From Mitsuaria sp. GD03876 (GTDB lineage: Bacteria; Pseudomonadota; Gammaproteobacteria; Burkholderiales; Burkholderiaceae_C), in contig NZ_JAOCCU010000005.1 of NCBI RefSeq assembly GCF_029840635.1, positions 124,001 to 188,000 of the forward strand: a stretch of 64,000 nt of DNA, in the 5' to 3' direction. The translations under genes were made by a program, and so were the position numbers. The notes beneath the pieces were generated by a model. It was not told the DNA's origin and searched no databases. It saw only the letters and a list, made by a program, of their open reading frames with translations. This document shows positions 1-8,687 of the stretch, in pieces (positions within the stretch are counted from its first letter, which is position 1; every line of letters begins with the position of its first letter).

Positions 1-1124
1 AGCTCGGCCGCGGCGACGATGGCCGGGTCGGTGATCTCCACGCCGTGGTGGACCTCGTACTTCTCCTGCAGCCCGCGCAGGATGGCGATGGTGGCCTCGA
101 CGCTGGGTTCGTCGACCAGCACCTTCTGGAAGCGGCGCTCGAGCGCGGCGTCCTTCTCGACGTACTTGCGGTACTCGTCCAGCGTGGTGGCGCCGATGCA
201 GTGCAGCTCGCCGCGGGCGAGCGCGGGCTTGAGCATGTTGCCGGCGTCGATGGCGCCCTCGGCCTTGCCGGCGCCGACCATCGTGTGGATCTCGTCGATG
301 AACAGGATGATGCGGCCCTCGTCGGCGGCGACTTCCTTGAGCACGGACTTGAGGCGTTCCTCGAATTCGCCGCGGAACTTGGCGCCCGCGAGCAGGCCGG
401 CCATGTCCAGCACCAGGACGCGCTTGTCCTTGAGCGACTCGGGCACCTCGCCGTTGACGATGCGCTGGGCCAGGCCCTCGACGATGGCGGTCTTGCCGAC
501 GCCGGGTTCGCCGATGAGCACCGGGTTGTTCTTGCTGCGCCGCTGCAGGACCTGGATGGCGCGGCGGATCTCGTCGTCGCGGCCGATGACCGGGTCGAGC
601 TTGCCCTGGCGGGCGCGTTCGGTCAGGTCGAGCGTGAACTTCTTCAGCGCCTCGCGGTTGCCTTCGGCTTCCTGGCTGTCGACCTTCTGGCCGCCGCGCA
701 CCGCCTCGATGGCGGTTTCCAGCGCCTTGCGGGTCAGGCCGTGGCCGCGCACGACGCCGGCGAAGTCGGACTTCGCGTCGGCGAGCGCGAGCAGGAACAT
801 CTCGCTGGCGATGAAGTGGTCGCCGCGCTTGGCGGCTTCCTTCTCGGCGGACTGGAACAGGCCGACCAGGTCCCGGCTGGGCTGGACCTGCTGGCCCTCG
901 CCCTGGACCTGCGGCAGGCCGGCCAGCAGCGTGTCGGTGGCGGCCTTGAGGGCCGGGACCTTGACGCCGGCGCGCTCCAGCAGCGCCTTGGGGCCCTCGT
1001 CCTGGGCCAGCATCGCGGCCAGCACGTGGGCCGGTTCGATGTAGGGGTTGTCGCTGGTCACCGCGAGGCTTTGGGCCTCGGCCAGCGCTTCCTGGAATCG
1101 GGTGGTGAGCTTGTCGACTCGCAT
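1..1124 (-). CDS. clpB: ATP-dependent disaggregase ClpB, N-terminal part (runs off the window)
   Basis: Minus-strand gene whose first ~374 codons lie in the window; the 3' end is cut off at base 1. The protein opens with [18 protein letters not shown] and continues with the Clp N-terminal repeat, then the first AAA+ domain, recognisable on the reverse strand as a nucleotide-binding module. ClpB works with DnaK to pull proteins out of aggregates after heat stress. The ATG at 1124 is preceded by a GGAGG about 8 nt upstream (near 1133-1138), which supports this start. The reading is firm for the family; only the missing C-terminus (second AAA+ domain) cannot be checked. Confidence 0.93.
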   Translation of the reverse strand, partial: MRVDKLTTRFQEALAEAQSLAVTSDNPYIEPAHVLAAMLAQDEGPKALLERAGVKVPALKAATDTLLAGLPQVQGEGQQVQPSRDLVGLFQSAEKEAAKRGDHFIASEMFLLALADAKSDFAGVVRGHGLTRKALETAIEAVRGGQKVDSQEAEGNREALKKFTLDLTERARQGKLDPVIGRDDEIRRAIQVLQRRSKNNPVLIGEPGVGKTAIVEGLAQRIVNGEVPESLKDKRVLVLDMAGLLAGAKFRGEFEERLKSVLKEVAADEGRIILFIDEIHTMVGAGKAEGAIDAGNMLKPALARGELHCIGATTLDEYRKYVEKDAALERRFQKVLVDEPSVEATIAILRGLQEKYEVHHGVEITDPAIVAAAE

Positions 1125-1213
1125 GGGTGAAATACCTCCGTTGCGGTCCCAGGTAGGACTGTGGCCCTAATTTTCAAGAGCAGCCTTTCGCAGCAAGGCT
1201 CGTGCCCAGTCGC

Positions 1214-1594
1214 TCAAGCCGACGTCAGCATCCGCATGACCTTGAGCCCGACCGCAGCGGCGGCCAGCGATCCGACGACGTGCGCGCCGGAATGCGCGAG
1301 CGCCATCAGGAACTCCCCGCGCTGCAGCAGCGACAGCGATTCCCCGGAGAACGAGGAGAAGGTCGTCAGCCCGCCAAGGAAGCCGGTCACCAGCAGCAGC
1401 TTGAGCAGGTCGTCGGGATAGCGCCCGAACCATTCGAGGGCCATGCCGATCAGGAAGCCGCCGATGAGGTTCACCATCAGCGTCCCGAGCGGGAAGCCCT
1501 GCCACTTCGTGTTCAGCCACACGCCCGCGCCCCAGCGCGCGAGCGCGCCGCCCGACGCCCCGACGGACACCGCCGCCACCTGCACCCAGCTCAT
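1214..1594 (-). CDS. crcB: Fluoride ion channel FluC/CrcB
   Basis: 126-residue, four-helix membrane protein starting MSWVQVAAVSVGASGGALAR. It carries the family's GTLMVNLIGGFLIG segment (residues 37-50, with the pore-lining Asn42) and GGLTTFSSFSGE (residues 74-85, containing the conserved Phe/Ser track). Members dimerise in the inner membrane and export fluoride. Its ATG overlaps the stop of moaE by 4 nt (ATGA), so the two are probably co-translated. No fluoride riboswitch is evident because moaE lies directly upstream. Confidence 0.9.
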   Translation of the reverse strand: MSWVQVAAVSVGASGGALARWGAGVWLNTKWQGFPLGTLMVNLIGGFLIGMALEWFGRYPDDLLKLLLVTGFLGGLTTFSSFSGESLSLLQRGEFLMALAHSGAHVVGSLAAAAVGLKVMRMLTSA

Positions 1595-2088
1595 CGACCG
1601 TTCCCCGCCACGTTGATCCCCCAGCGCGCGAGGGCCTCGTCGTCCGAGACCCGCGCGTCCACCCAGCGGGCGCCGTCCGGCCCGTGTTCCTTCTTCCAGA
1701 ACGGCGCCTGCGTCTTCAAGTAGTCCATCAGGAACTCGCAGGCCTCGAAGGCCTGGCCGCGGTGCCGCGAGCTCACCAGCACCAGCACGATCTGGTCGCG
1801 CGGCCGCAGCGCGCCGACGCGGTGGATCACCCGCGCGCCGCGGATGTCGAAACGCCGGAAGGCCTCGTCGATCATCGATTCGATCGAGGCCTCGGTCATG
1901 CCGGGGTAGTGCTCGAGCTCCATCAGCGAGACCGGCGTGCCGTCGGCGCCGTCGCGCACCGTGCCGACGAAGCTCACGACGGCGCCGATGCCGCCGTCCT
2001 CGGCGCGCAACGCCAGCGTCTCGGCCGAGAGATCGAAGTCCTCGGTCTGGACGGAGACGCGTGGGCGTGCGGGGACGGGCGAGTTCAT
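1591..2088 (-). CDS. moaE: Molybdopterin synthase catalytic subunit MoaE
   Basis: 165 residues, about the usual MoaE length. MoaE with thiocarboxylated MoaD converts precursor Z (cPMP) into molybdopterin in the cytoplasm. The diagnostic stretch DYLKTQAPFWKKE (residues 122-134) contains the two lysines that correspond to the active-site Lys119/Lys126 of the E. coli enzyme (here Lys125 and Lys132). Other family blocks are FVGTVRD (40-46) and the SSRHRGQAFEACE segment (106-118). Its stop overlaps the crcB start. moaD is not in the window upstream, where an unrelated divergent gene begins at 2264. Confidence 0.93.
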   Translation of the reverse strand: MNSPVPARPRVSVQTEDFDLSAETLALRAEDGGIGAVVSFVGTVRDGADGTPVSLMELEHYPGMTEASIESMIDEAFRRFDIRGARVIHRVGALRPRDQIVLVLVSSRHRGQAFEACEFLMDYLKTQAPFWKKEHGPDGARWVDARVSDDEALARWGINVAGNGR

Positions 2089-2263
2089 CCGGAGATTGTG
2101 GCATCGGGCCGCGGGCCGCCGAGGCGCTCGCCACGTGCCACCGATTCAAGTGGGCGATTCGATTCACATCGGTGGGCGCCGGGACGATTCGCACCTGCCC
2201 GAGCCATTTCGAACGGACGCCCGGCGCCCGAGGATTTGCGCCTGCTCCACTTCAAGGTACGAC

Positions 2264-2998
2264 ATGGCCATCTCCCCACAACTCGATGCCGTGCATCGCC
2301 TGATCATCGAATGCCATCGCGAGTACTTCGAGGAGAGTCCAAGCCCCGCGAAGGTGCAGAAGCTCTGCTACTACGCGCAGGGATACAGCCTCGCGAAGAA
2401 CCGCGAGCTGTTTCCCGACGACTTCGAGGCATGGCAGAAGGGCCCGGTCGTGGCGGACCTGTATGCCAGGTACAAGGACCACGCCTGGCGCCCGATCGAG
2501 ACCCGATGGGAAACGCCACTTGAGGAGGCTGCGGGCTTCGACCTCGTGCGCGAAGTGGTCGGCGCCTACGGGCAGTACGACGCCGCGGCGCTGTCCAACA
2601 TGACGCACCTGGAATCTCCTTGGATCGACGCGCGCGCTGGCATTCCGGACAACGAGGGCTGCCAAGCCCTGATCCCCAAGACCTCCCTGCAAGCGTTCTT
2701 CAGGACGTCAACGGGAACTCATCACGAGTTTCCGCTGCAGACCCTCGACAGGATCATGACGAAGCTGAGCAAGGAGGGCGGCGCTTCCGACCCCTGCGCT
2801 GAAGCGAGGCGCATCGCCCAGACCGCGTTCGAGGTCAGCATGGGCAAGAACCAAAGCACCGAGGAGGTCATGCAGCTGAAATCCGGCGCTCACGGCGAAC
2901 TCCTGCGGATGAAGCAGCGGATCGACGCGCTGATCGCCGAGAACAACCAGTTGGCTCGCGACTTCGACGAACTCATGGAGCAATGGGTCGCTCGCTGA
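2264..2998 (+). CDS. Panacea-domain (DUF4065, SocA-like) protein
   Basis: 244 residues starting MAISPQLDAVHRLIIECH. The block SPAKVQKLCYYAQGYSLAKN (about residues 26-45) followed by DFEAWQKGPVVADLY (about 54-68) is typical of the Panacea/DUF4065 family, which includes SocA-type proteolytic-adaptor antitoxins and phage-associated proteins. The last ~60 residues look helical and coiled-coil-like (LLRMKQRIDALIAENNQLA). Panacea proteins are often antitoxins paired with diverse toxins, but here no small partner gene adjoins it: the next gene is an amidotransferase 137 nt downstream. Family call is good; the role is unknown. Confidence 0.8.
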   Translation: MAISPQLDAVHRLIIECHREYFEESPSPAKVQKLCYYAQGYSLAKNRELFPDDFEAWQKGPVVADLYARYKDHAWRPIETRWETPLEEAAGFDLVREVVGAYGQYDAAALSNMTHLESPWIDARAGIPDNEGCQALIPKTSLQAFFRTSTGTHHEFPLQTLDRIMTKLSKEGGASDPCAEARRIAQTAFEVSMGKNQSTEEVMQLKSGAHGELLRMKQRIDALIAENNQLARDFDELMEQWVAR

Positions 2999-3135
2999 TC
3001 GTCAGGGACAGATCGCGGGACTCCTTGATGCCTTCTTGACACCCCGGCGCCAGGTCTTGCTGCCGCCTTGACGACGCCGTCCCTACGCTGGAGTCCTCGC
3101 AACCACGGCGCGCGCCCTGACGCCCGCCCCTTCGC

Positions 3136-3864
3136 ATGAAACCGGTGTTGATCCTCCAGCACGAGCCCGCGCAAGGCCCCGGCTACCTGCTCGAGTGCCT
3201 GCGCGCGCGCGACGTCCCGGTGCACCTGCTGCGCCCCGACCTGGGCGACACCCTGCCCCGGACCGCCTCCGCGTTCAGCGGCCTGGTGCTGCTGGGCAGT
3301 GACCACAGCGTGCACGACGGCACGCCCTGGATCCGCGCGGAACAGGCCCTGCTGATCGACGCGCTGCGCCTGAGCCGCCCGGTGCTCGGGCACTGCTTCG
3401 GCGCGCAGCAGCTGGCACGGGCGATGGGCGCCGGCGTGGCGCGCAACGCCCGGCCCGACATCGGCTGGCGCGAACTCTGGATCACCCCGGCCGCCCGGCC
3501 GCTGTTCGGCGGCGAGGACCGGCTCCTGAGCTTCAACTGGCACTACGACAGCTTCCAGATCCCGACCGGCGCGACCCGCACGCTGTTCGGCTCGAACTGC
3601 CTGAACAAGGGCTTCTCGCTGGGCCCGCACATCGGCCTGCAGAGCCACCTCGAAGTGACCGAGCAAGGCCTGCGCGACTGGTGCGCCCATGGCCGCGAGG
3701 AGCTCCGCGCCGGCCGCAGCGTGACGGTGCAGAGCGAGGGCCAGATCCTCGCCGCGCTGCCCGAGCGCCTGGCCCGCCTGCGCTTGGCCGCGGCCTGCGT
3801 GTACCGGCACTGGATCGGGCAGCTCGACCGGCCGCCGGCCTTCGGCGGCCTGCGCGCCGCCTGA
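3136..3864 (+). CDS. Class I glutamine amidotransferase (GMP-synthase-like)
   Basis: 242-residue stand-alone GATase1 domain. The nucleophile elbow is GHCFGAQ (Cys87), and the dyad QSHLEVT supplies His171 and Glu173. Stand-alone proteins of this type hydrolyse glutamine or gamma-glutamyl compounds; the real substrate cannot be told. It shares fold and length with the gene at 7063-7788 but the two are clearly divergent. It ends facing the defence-like gene at 3891, with a hairpin between them. Confidence 0.85.
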   Translation: MKPVLILQHEPAQGPGYLLECLRARDVPVHLLRPDLGDTLPRTASAFSGLVLLGSDHSVHDGTPWIRAEQALLIDALRLSRPVLGHCFGAQQLARAMGAGVARNARPDIGWRELWITPAARPLFGGEDRLLSFNWHYDSFQIPTGATRTLFGSNCLNKGFSLGPHIGLQSHLEVTEQGLRDWCAHGREELRAGRSVTVQSEGQILAALPERLARLRLAAACVYRHWIGQLDRPPAFGGLRAA

Positions 3865-3880
3865 CGCGCCGGTCGGCGCG
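3865..3880. terminator. Hairpin between convergent genes
   Basis: A perfect 6-bp GC stem (CGCGCC / GGCGCG) with a GGTC loop sits just after the stop of the amidotransferase gene and before the stop of the minus-strand STAND gene. There is no U-tract, so it is only a candidate transcription terminator. Confidence 0.35.
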
Positions 3881-3890
3881 GGTCGCCGCC

Positions 3891-6248
3891 TCACCGATCG
3901 AGCAGGGACCGGAAAAGCGCGGCTTCGTCGAAGGGCGGCTCGTCGAGCGGCGGGAAACCGTCGCCCGGATCCCCGTCATACCCGCCATGCCCGTCATCCG
4001 CCTCGTGGCGCATCGACTCCAGCTCGTTGATGCGCTCGTTCAGACGTGTCCTCAGGGCATCGAGCCCGGTGAACGACGGATAGGCATCGGTGAACCGGGT
4101 CAGCTCGTGCCAGTCGTCGCTCAACGGATCCTCGCCCTCGTACTCCAGGGACTGCGTCACGACGTCCTCGACGACCGCCAGGACCCGCGCCTGGTCCTCC
4201 GGCGACAGCGTCTCGACGTGCATGGCCGCGAAGACCAGCGGCATCACGCCACGGGCGCGGTACTCGGCCGCCTCCGGCGCATGCAGGCTTCGGCGCACCG
4301 CCTCCCGGAACATCGCCAGCGCAGGCTGCGCGCGACCGTGACCCGAATCGACCAGCCATTCGACCAAGTCGCCGATCTCGGTCGCGCGGCCGTGGTCGGT
4401 CCATGCCAGCGCCATCAGTTCCTCCCAGCGTGACACGGCCAGAATGCGACGCCAGATCAGGTCACTCGCCTCGTCGTCGTCCTCCTCGCACCGAAGATCG
4501 ATGTCCAGGAGCAGGCGCAGGACGGCGATGTCCGTCAGTGAGCCCCGCTCGTCCCAGTACCGCTCGGGGGACTCGTTTGCCCAGTCGCTGAGATGCCTCA
4601 AGAGCCCGTTGCGCCGTCCGTCGCAATCCACGGCACGCTGGCGAAGCGTGGCCAGCAGCGCCGGATCCGCGCCGCTCCCCTCGATGACACCCAGGATCTT
4701 CGCGGCTTGGTCGACATGCGTGACCACGGCCGCCAGCGTGCGCAGATAGGCCTTTCCACGCGCGACCCCTTCCACGAACTCCTCGACGGACGGGTTCTGG
4801 AAGGAAACGATCTCGATCGGCTGCCCTCCGCGCAGGACCCGCAATCGGTCCGTGAGGATGAAGTTGCCGTCCAGTTGCCGCAGCGCCTGCGTCATCGCGC
4901 GCTGGAAGGACAGCGGATCCAGCGTCGGATGCAGGGCGTGGACGATGGCCGTGACCGACTCGAGATCCGCGGGGCCGCCGAAGCTCCAGAGCGCCAGCAG
5001 CAGCGATCGCCCCAACGGGCCGATCTCGTTCTCGAACGGGTGGCGCCACAGCGACACGGGATTCTTGAACTCCTCCTGGAAGTACGCGAGAAAGGCGTCG
5101 TCCTCCAGGGACTGGCTGTTGCCGGCCTTGCACACGGTCTCCACCATGCGCGGATTGAAGAAGTCGCCGTCCAGCACGGTCCGGTAGGCCTGCGACGTCA
5201 CCAGCGCCTCAAGCCGCGAGGCCGCCAGGTCGGAGAAATACAGATGGTTGAACAGGATCCTGGCCCGCTCGGGCCGGGTGTAGTCCTCGATGCTCAACGT
5301 GTACTTGAGGAAGTCCGCGACGCCTTCGTCGAAGGCTCCGTGCAGCCGCTTCGCGTCCTCGAGGATGTACTCGCGCGTCGTCAGGATGAAGCGCAGGTTG
5401 GCGCGCCGGCTGACCAGGTCGACGAAGCGCAGCAGGGACGTCTCCTCGTTCTTATGGAACCGGAGGTTGTCGAAGCCCAGCCGCCCCAGGAAGTCGTCGT
5501 AGACGATCACGAACTTGGCGTCCTTGCCGGCCGCCGCCTGGACGATCGCCCAAGCCTCCTCGATGTGGCCGCTGACCCAGAGCGGTTGGAAGCCCTCCCG
5601 GAGGTACTCCAGCTGAAGCAGGCGCGCCAGCGTCGTCTTCCCGACCCCGGGGTTGCCGACGATCATGACGTGATGCCGCTGCCGCAGCGCGTCCAGCGCC
5701 TCCCGGACGCCGCCATGGACGACCAGCCGGCCGACCATCCGCGCCGTGTCCTCCAGGCTCGCCTCCGTGCGCGCGAAGATCGCCGCGTTCAGCACCCGCT
5801 CCAGCACCGCCGTGCTGGACAGCCAGAGCTTGAGATGCGCCTGCTCGATCGCGGGGTGCGCCCGCAGGAGCCGGTTCAGGTCGTCGGCGCCGAACACGTC
5901 GTTGCTGGAGATCACCCAGGGCCGCAGCAACTCCCCCACCTCGCGCTTGTTGTCCGGCGTCAGGCCGACGCTCGTCGCCACCAGATACCGCGAGGGCCGC
6001 AGGCGCTCGAGCTTGGGCAGCTCGGCGACGAGGCTGCGCCGCAGGGCAGCGAAGTCCTTGGACCCGTACCGCTTGCATTGGACGATCCAGTCGCCCTGGC
6101 CCGTGCCGCTCAACGCGAACTGGAGATCGACGCCGCCATCCGGCCCCGCCTTGAACTGCTGCAACGGCACGCCGAGTTCCTTGCCAAGCAGGTCGCCGAC
6201 CAGGCGCTCGAAGTCCTGCGGCGACAGGGTCATGAAGTCATAGCTCAT
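3891..6248 (-). CDS. Restriction-endonuclease-like / STAND NTPase protein (predicted anti-phage defence)
   Basis: 785 residues. The first ~110 residues look like an Mrr-type PD-(D/E)XK nuclease: Glu14 in FERLVGDLL, GGVDLQF with Asp41, and QCK at 57-59. They are followed by a STAND-type NTPase with Walker A GNPGVGKTT (198-206) and Walker B KFVIVYDDF (245-253), then a long helical C-terminal region (~370-785) likely to act as sensor. This architecture (REase fused to an nSTAND3-like ATPase) is known from defence-associated proteins that cut DNA when a phage component is sensed. A GGGAGGGGAA Shine-Dalgarno sequence precedes the ATG at 6248. It stands alone, with no modification methylase nearby. 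Domain calls are strong, the defence role is inference. Confidence 0.82.
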   Translation of the reverse strand: MSYDFMTLSPQDFERLVGDLLGKELGVPLQQFKAGPDGGVDLQFALSGTGQGDWIVQCKRYGSKDFAALRRSLVAELPKLERLRPSRYLVATSVGLTPDNKREVGELLRPWVISSNDVFGADDLNRLLRAHPAIEQAHLKLWLSSTAVLERVLNAAIFARTEASLEDTARMVGRLVVHGGVREALDALRQRHHVMIVGNPGVGKTTLARLLQLEYLREGFQPLWVSGHIEEAWAIVQAAAGKDAKFVIVYDDFLGRLGFDNLRFHKNEETSLLRFVDLVSRRANLRFILTTREYILEDAKRLHGAFDEGVADFLKYTLSIEDYTRPERARILFNHLYFSDLAASRLEALVTSQAYRTVLDGDFFNPRMVETVCKAGNSQSLEDDAFLAYFQEEFKNPVSLWRHPFENEIGPLGRSLLLALWSFGGPADLESVTAIVHALHPTLDPLSFQRAMTQALRQLDGNFILTDRLRVLRGGQPIEIVSFQNPSVEEFVEGVARGKAYLRTLAAVVTHVDQAAKILGVIEGSGADPALLATLRQRAVDCDGRRNGLLRHLSDWANESPERYWDERGSLTDIAVLRLLLDIDLRCEEDDDEASDLIWRRILAVSRWEELMALAWTDHGRATEIGDLVEWLVDSGHGRAQPALAMFREAVRRSLHAPEAAEYRARGVMPLVFAAMHVETLSPEDQARVLAVVEDVVTQSLEYEGEDPLSDDWHELTRFTDAYPSFTGLDALRTRLNERINELESMRHEADDGHGGYDGDPGDGFPPLDEPPFDEAALFRSLLDR

Positions 6249-6403
6249 CGATCGTTCCCCTCCCGTCCTGACCGTTCCCGTGCCGGCGGCCCGGCGGTTC
6301 TACCCCATTCGGCGGATGCGCGCGCGCCGGACCCCACCTAAGCTGGGCCCGGCAGTGCCAGGCATTCCAACCCCGCCGCCCGCGCGGCTCCGCAGGAGCA
6401 TCC

Positions 6404-6913
6404 ATGTTCGGACTGACCACCTTGGGCGCCGTGCACACGGCCTTCGCGATCGTCGCGCTCGTCGCCGGCTACGCGATGATCTTCCGCCACGGCCGCATCG
6501 TCGCGGCCTCGACGCTGGGCCGCGCCTACCTCTGGTGCACCGTCGTCACCTGCCTCACCGCGTTCGGCATCTTCCGCCACGGCGGCTTCAACATCGCGCA
6601 CGTGCTGGCGATCGTCACGCTGGTCACCCTCGCCGCCGCCGTCATCGCCGCCCGCACCCGCGTCTTCGGCGGCCTGTCGCCCTACGTCGAGACGCTGGGC
6701 TACACCGCGACGCTGTTCTTCCACATGATCCCCGGCCTCAACGAGACCTTCACCCGCGTCCCCGTCGGCGCGCCGTTGTTCACCGGCCCCGAGGACCCGG
6801 CGCTGGGCAAGGCGATCGGCGTGGTGTTCCTGCTCTTCGCGATCGGCATGGCGGCGCAGGCCTGGCGCATCCGCAAGGGTCCGGCGGCCGGGCAGCAGCC
6901 GCGGATGGCCTGA
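6404..6913 (+). CDS. Small multi-pass membrane protein of unknown function (DUF2306-like)
   Basis: 169 residues with about four hydrophobic helices (residues ~7-27, 40-56, 64-84, 135-153). AGGAG lies 5 nt before the ATG. The pattern of helices with His residues near their ends (FRHGG, GFNIAHVL, FFHMIP) resembles DUF2306-type proteins, but I cannot confirm the family. It is divergent from the STAND gene with a 155-nt gap and is followed by an amidotransferase gene 149 nt downstream. Confidence 0.6.
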   Translation: MFGLTTLGAVHTAFAIVALVAGYAMIFRHGRIVAASTLGRAYLWCTVVTCLTAFGIFRHGGFNIAHVLAIVTLVTLAAAVIAARTRVFGGLSPYVETLGYTATLFFHMIPGLNETFTRVPVGAPLFTGPEDPALGKAIGVVFLLFAIGMAAQAWRIRKGPAAGQQPRMA

Positions 6914-7062
6914 TCCGCCACGACGGCGGCCCGCCGGCGCGCGGACCGGCGCGGATCGATGCACCCTGTACGAATCGGTAAGCCTTTCGCACGGACGGAC
7001 GAGGCGCGCGGGCACCCGGCGCCGATACTCGGCGCTCGATCCGCTCCCGCCGCGACCGCCCG

Positions 7063-7788
7063 ATGCCCACGCCCAAGACCGTCCTCGCCCTCCGCCACCT
7101 GGCTTTCGAAGACCTCGGCCTGCTGCGCCCCGTGCTGGAGGCCCGCGGCTTCGAGCGCTTCATCACGCTGGACGCCGGCGTCGACGACCTGCGCGCGGTC
7201 GACCTGGACGGCGTCGACCTGCTGGTCGTGCTCGGCGGCCCGATCGGCGCCTACGACGATGCGCTGTATCCCTACCTGAACGACGAGCTCGCGCTGATCC
7301 GCCGCCGCCTGGCCGCGCGCCGGCCGTTGCTGGGCATCTGCCTGGGTGCCCAGCTGATGGCGCGCGCGCTGGGCGCCGACGTGCGGCCGATGGCCCACGG
7401 CCGCAAGGAGATCGGCTTCGCGCCGCTCACGCTGACCGACGCGGGGCGCGCGTCCGCGCTCGCCCCGCTGGCGGACGGGCAGCCGGTGCTGCATTGGCAC
7501 GGCGATCAGTTCGACCTCCCGGCCGGTGCTCCCACGCTCGCCACCACGCCGTCGTGCCCGCACCAGGCCTTCGCGATCGAGGGTTTCGCCCTCGCCCTGC
7601 AGTTCCACCTGGAATGCGACCCCACCCGGCTGGAGCAGTGGCTGATCGGCCATGCGGGCGAACTGGCGCAAGCCGGCGTGCCGCTCGACGCGCTGCGCCG
7701 CGACGCGGCGACACATGGCGCAGGCTTGCGAGCGGCGCTCGGCGACGTCGTGGACCGGTGGATGGCGGGGTGGGCTGAAGGCGCTTGA
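7063..7788 (+). CDS. Class I glutamine amidotransferase (GMP-synthase-like)
   Basis: 241 residues, single GATase1 domain. LLGICLGAQLMARALG holds the catalytic Cys93; LQFHLECD holds His182 and Glu184; VVLGGPIGAY (55-64) is the oxyanion loop. Proteins of this type are often annotated as glutamine amidotransferase or GMP synthase-like; substrate unknown. Its oxyanion loop has the standard GGP, unlike the neighbour at 3136-3864, which reads VLLGSDHS at that place. It converges on the RNA-ligase-like gene, 20 nt between stops. Confidence 0.85.
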   Translation: MPTPKTVLALRHLAFEDLGLLRPVLEARGFERFITLDAGVDDLRAVDLDGVDLLVVLGGPIGAYDDALYPYLNDELALIRRRLAARRPLLGICLGAQLMARALGADVRPMAHGRKEIGFAPLTLTDAGRASALAPLADGQPVLHWHGDQFDLPAGAPTLATTPSCPHQAFAIEGFALALQFHLECDPTRLEQWLIGHAGELAQAGVPLDALRRDAATHGAGLRAALGDVVDRWMAGWAEGA

Positions 7789-7808
7789 TCCGGGTCGGCG
7801 CGTCGCGC

Positions 7809-8687
7809 TCAGGCACAGCGCTGCTCCATCGCGTCGACCGACAGCGCCCGCAGCGCCCCGAGCGATCGCACCGTCCGCAAGCCGAGGTCGCGCCAGGTCA
7901 CCGTCGGCTGAGGGGCGAAAAGGTCCGCGCCCCGCGCCAGCGCGTTGGGCAGCAAGGCCGGCAACGGCAGCGGGCGCTCGTGATCGGCGCGCGTCAGCCG
8001 GAAGCGCGCCAGCACGTGGTCGCCCTCCTCGACCTTCACGACCAGCGTCACCGGCGGTGTCCCGCCCGCGCGCGTCGGCCATGAGGACATCGGCAGCGCC
8101 TCGCGCAGGGCCGTGGCCTCGAAGGCGGCGCGCCAGTGGGCGGAGCGCGCGAGCGACCGCGCCAGCAGCACGTCGAGCCACTGCGGATGCGTCGGCATCG
8201 GACCCGCGTAGAGCACCGGCGCGGACAGCACCGGCGATCCGGCGAGCAGCGCCTGGCGTCGCGGCGTCGACAGGCAGCGGCCGCTGGCGCGGTCGAGCAA
8301 GTCCGTCTCGATGAAGTAATGCGGCAGCTGGTCGTACCAGACGCGCCGCGCGGCGTAGGCCCAGCGGCCGTGGAGCTCGAGGCGGTCGCCCAGGCGCTCG
8401 ATCAGCCGTTGCTCATGGGCCATCGCCCAGATCTTGAGCGGGATGAACGGCCGCTCGCCGAAGCCGCCGGCCAGCGGCTGGCCGCGCGAACGCAGCAGCG
8501 GCTCGCCCCGGTCGTCGAAGCCCAGGTCGGTCTCGGCGCCGTCGAGCGCTTCCTCGATGACCACGTGCCGGCCCGCGAGGGCGGACAGCGGCAGGGACTC
8601 GGGCGCGTCGTCGTGAAGGGGCAGGCCGTGGCCTGAAGGTGTCGCCGCGCGCGTCGAACGCGGCAGCGGCATCGATGTCAGATGCAT
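7809..8687 (-). CDS. RNA-ligase-family protein with a substituted catalytic lysine (probable pseudoenzyme)
   Basis: 292 residues. The core resembles the bacterial RNA ligase family (nucleotidyltransferase fold): motif I region VVIEEALDGAE (42-52), LLRSRGQPLAGG (64-75), ERLGDRLELHGRWAY (97-111), LPHYFIETDLLD (121-132) and LVVKVEEGDHVLARFRLTR (215-233). In active members motif I reads K-x-D-G with the lysine forming the AMP adduct; here it is Ala47 (codon GCG). The motif IIIa-like Glu is Arg108 and the usual motif V lysine appears as Arg. The frame is intact with no stop, so this is a conserved-looking but probably inactive member, or one with altered chemistry. Confidence is high in the homology, moderate in the inactivity. 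Confidence 0.7.
   Translation of the reverse strand: MHLTSMPLPRSTRAATPSGHGLPLHDDAPESLPLSALAGRHVVIEEALDGAETDLGFDDRGEPLLRSRGQPLAGGFGERPFIPLKIWAMAHEQRLIERLGDRLELHGRWAYAARRVWYDQLPHYFIETDLLDRASGRCLSTPRRQALLAGSPVLSAPVLYAGPMPTHPQWLDVLLARSLARSAHWRAAFEATALREALPMSSWPTRAGGTPPVTLVVKVEEGDHVLARFRLTRADHERPLPLPALLPNALARGADLFAPQPTVTWRDLGLRTVRSLGALRALSVDAMEQRCA

Noticed and set aside
45-1130. Plus-strand 361-codon frame at the left edge
   Set aside because: Antisense to clpB, which has a good start and ribosome binding site.
1595-1700. Possible fluoride riboswitch before crcB
   Set aside because: The region is moaE coding sequence and no riboswitch-like fold is apparent.
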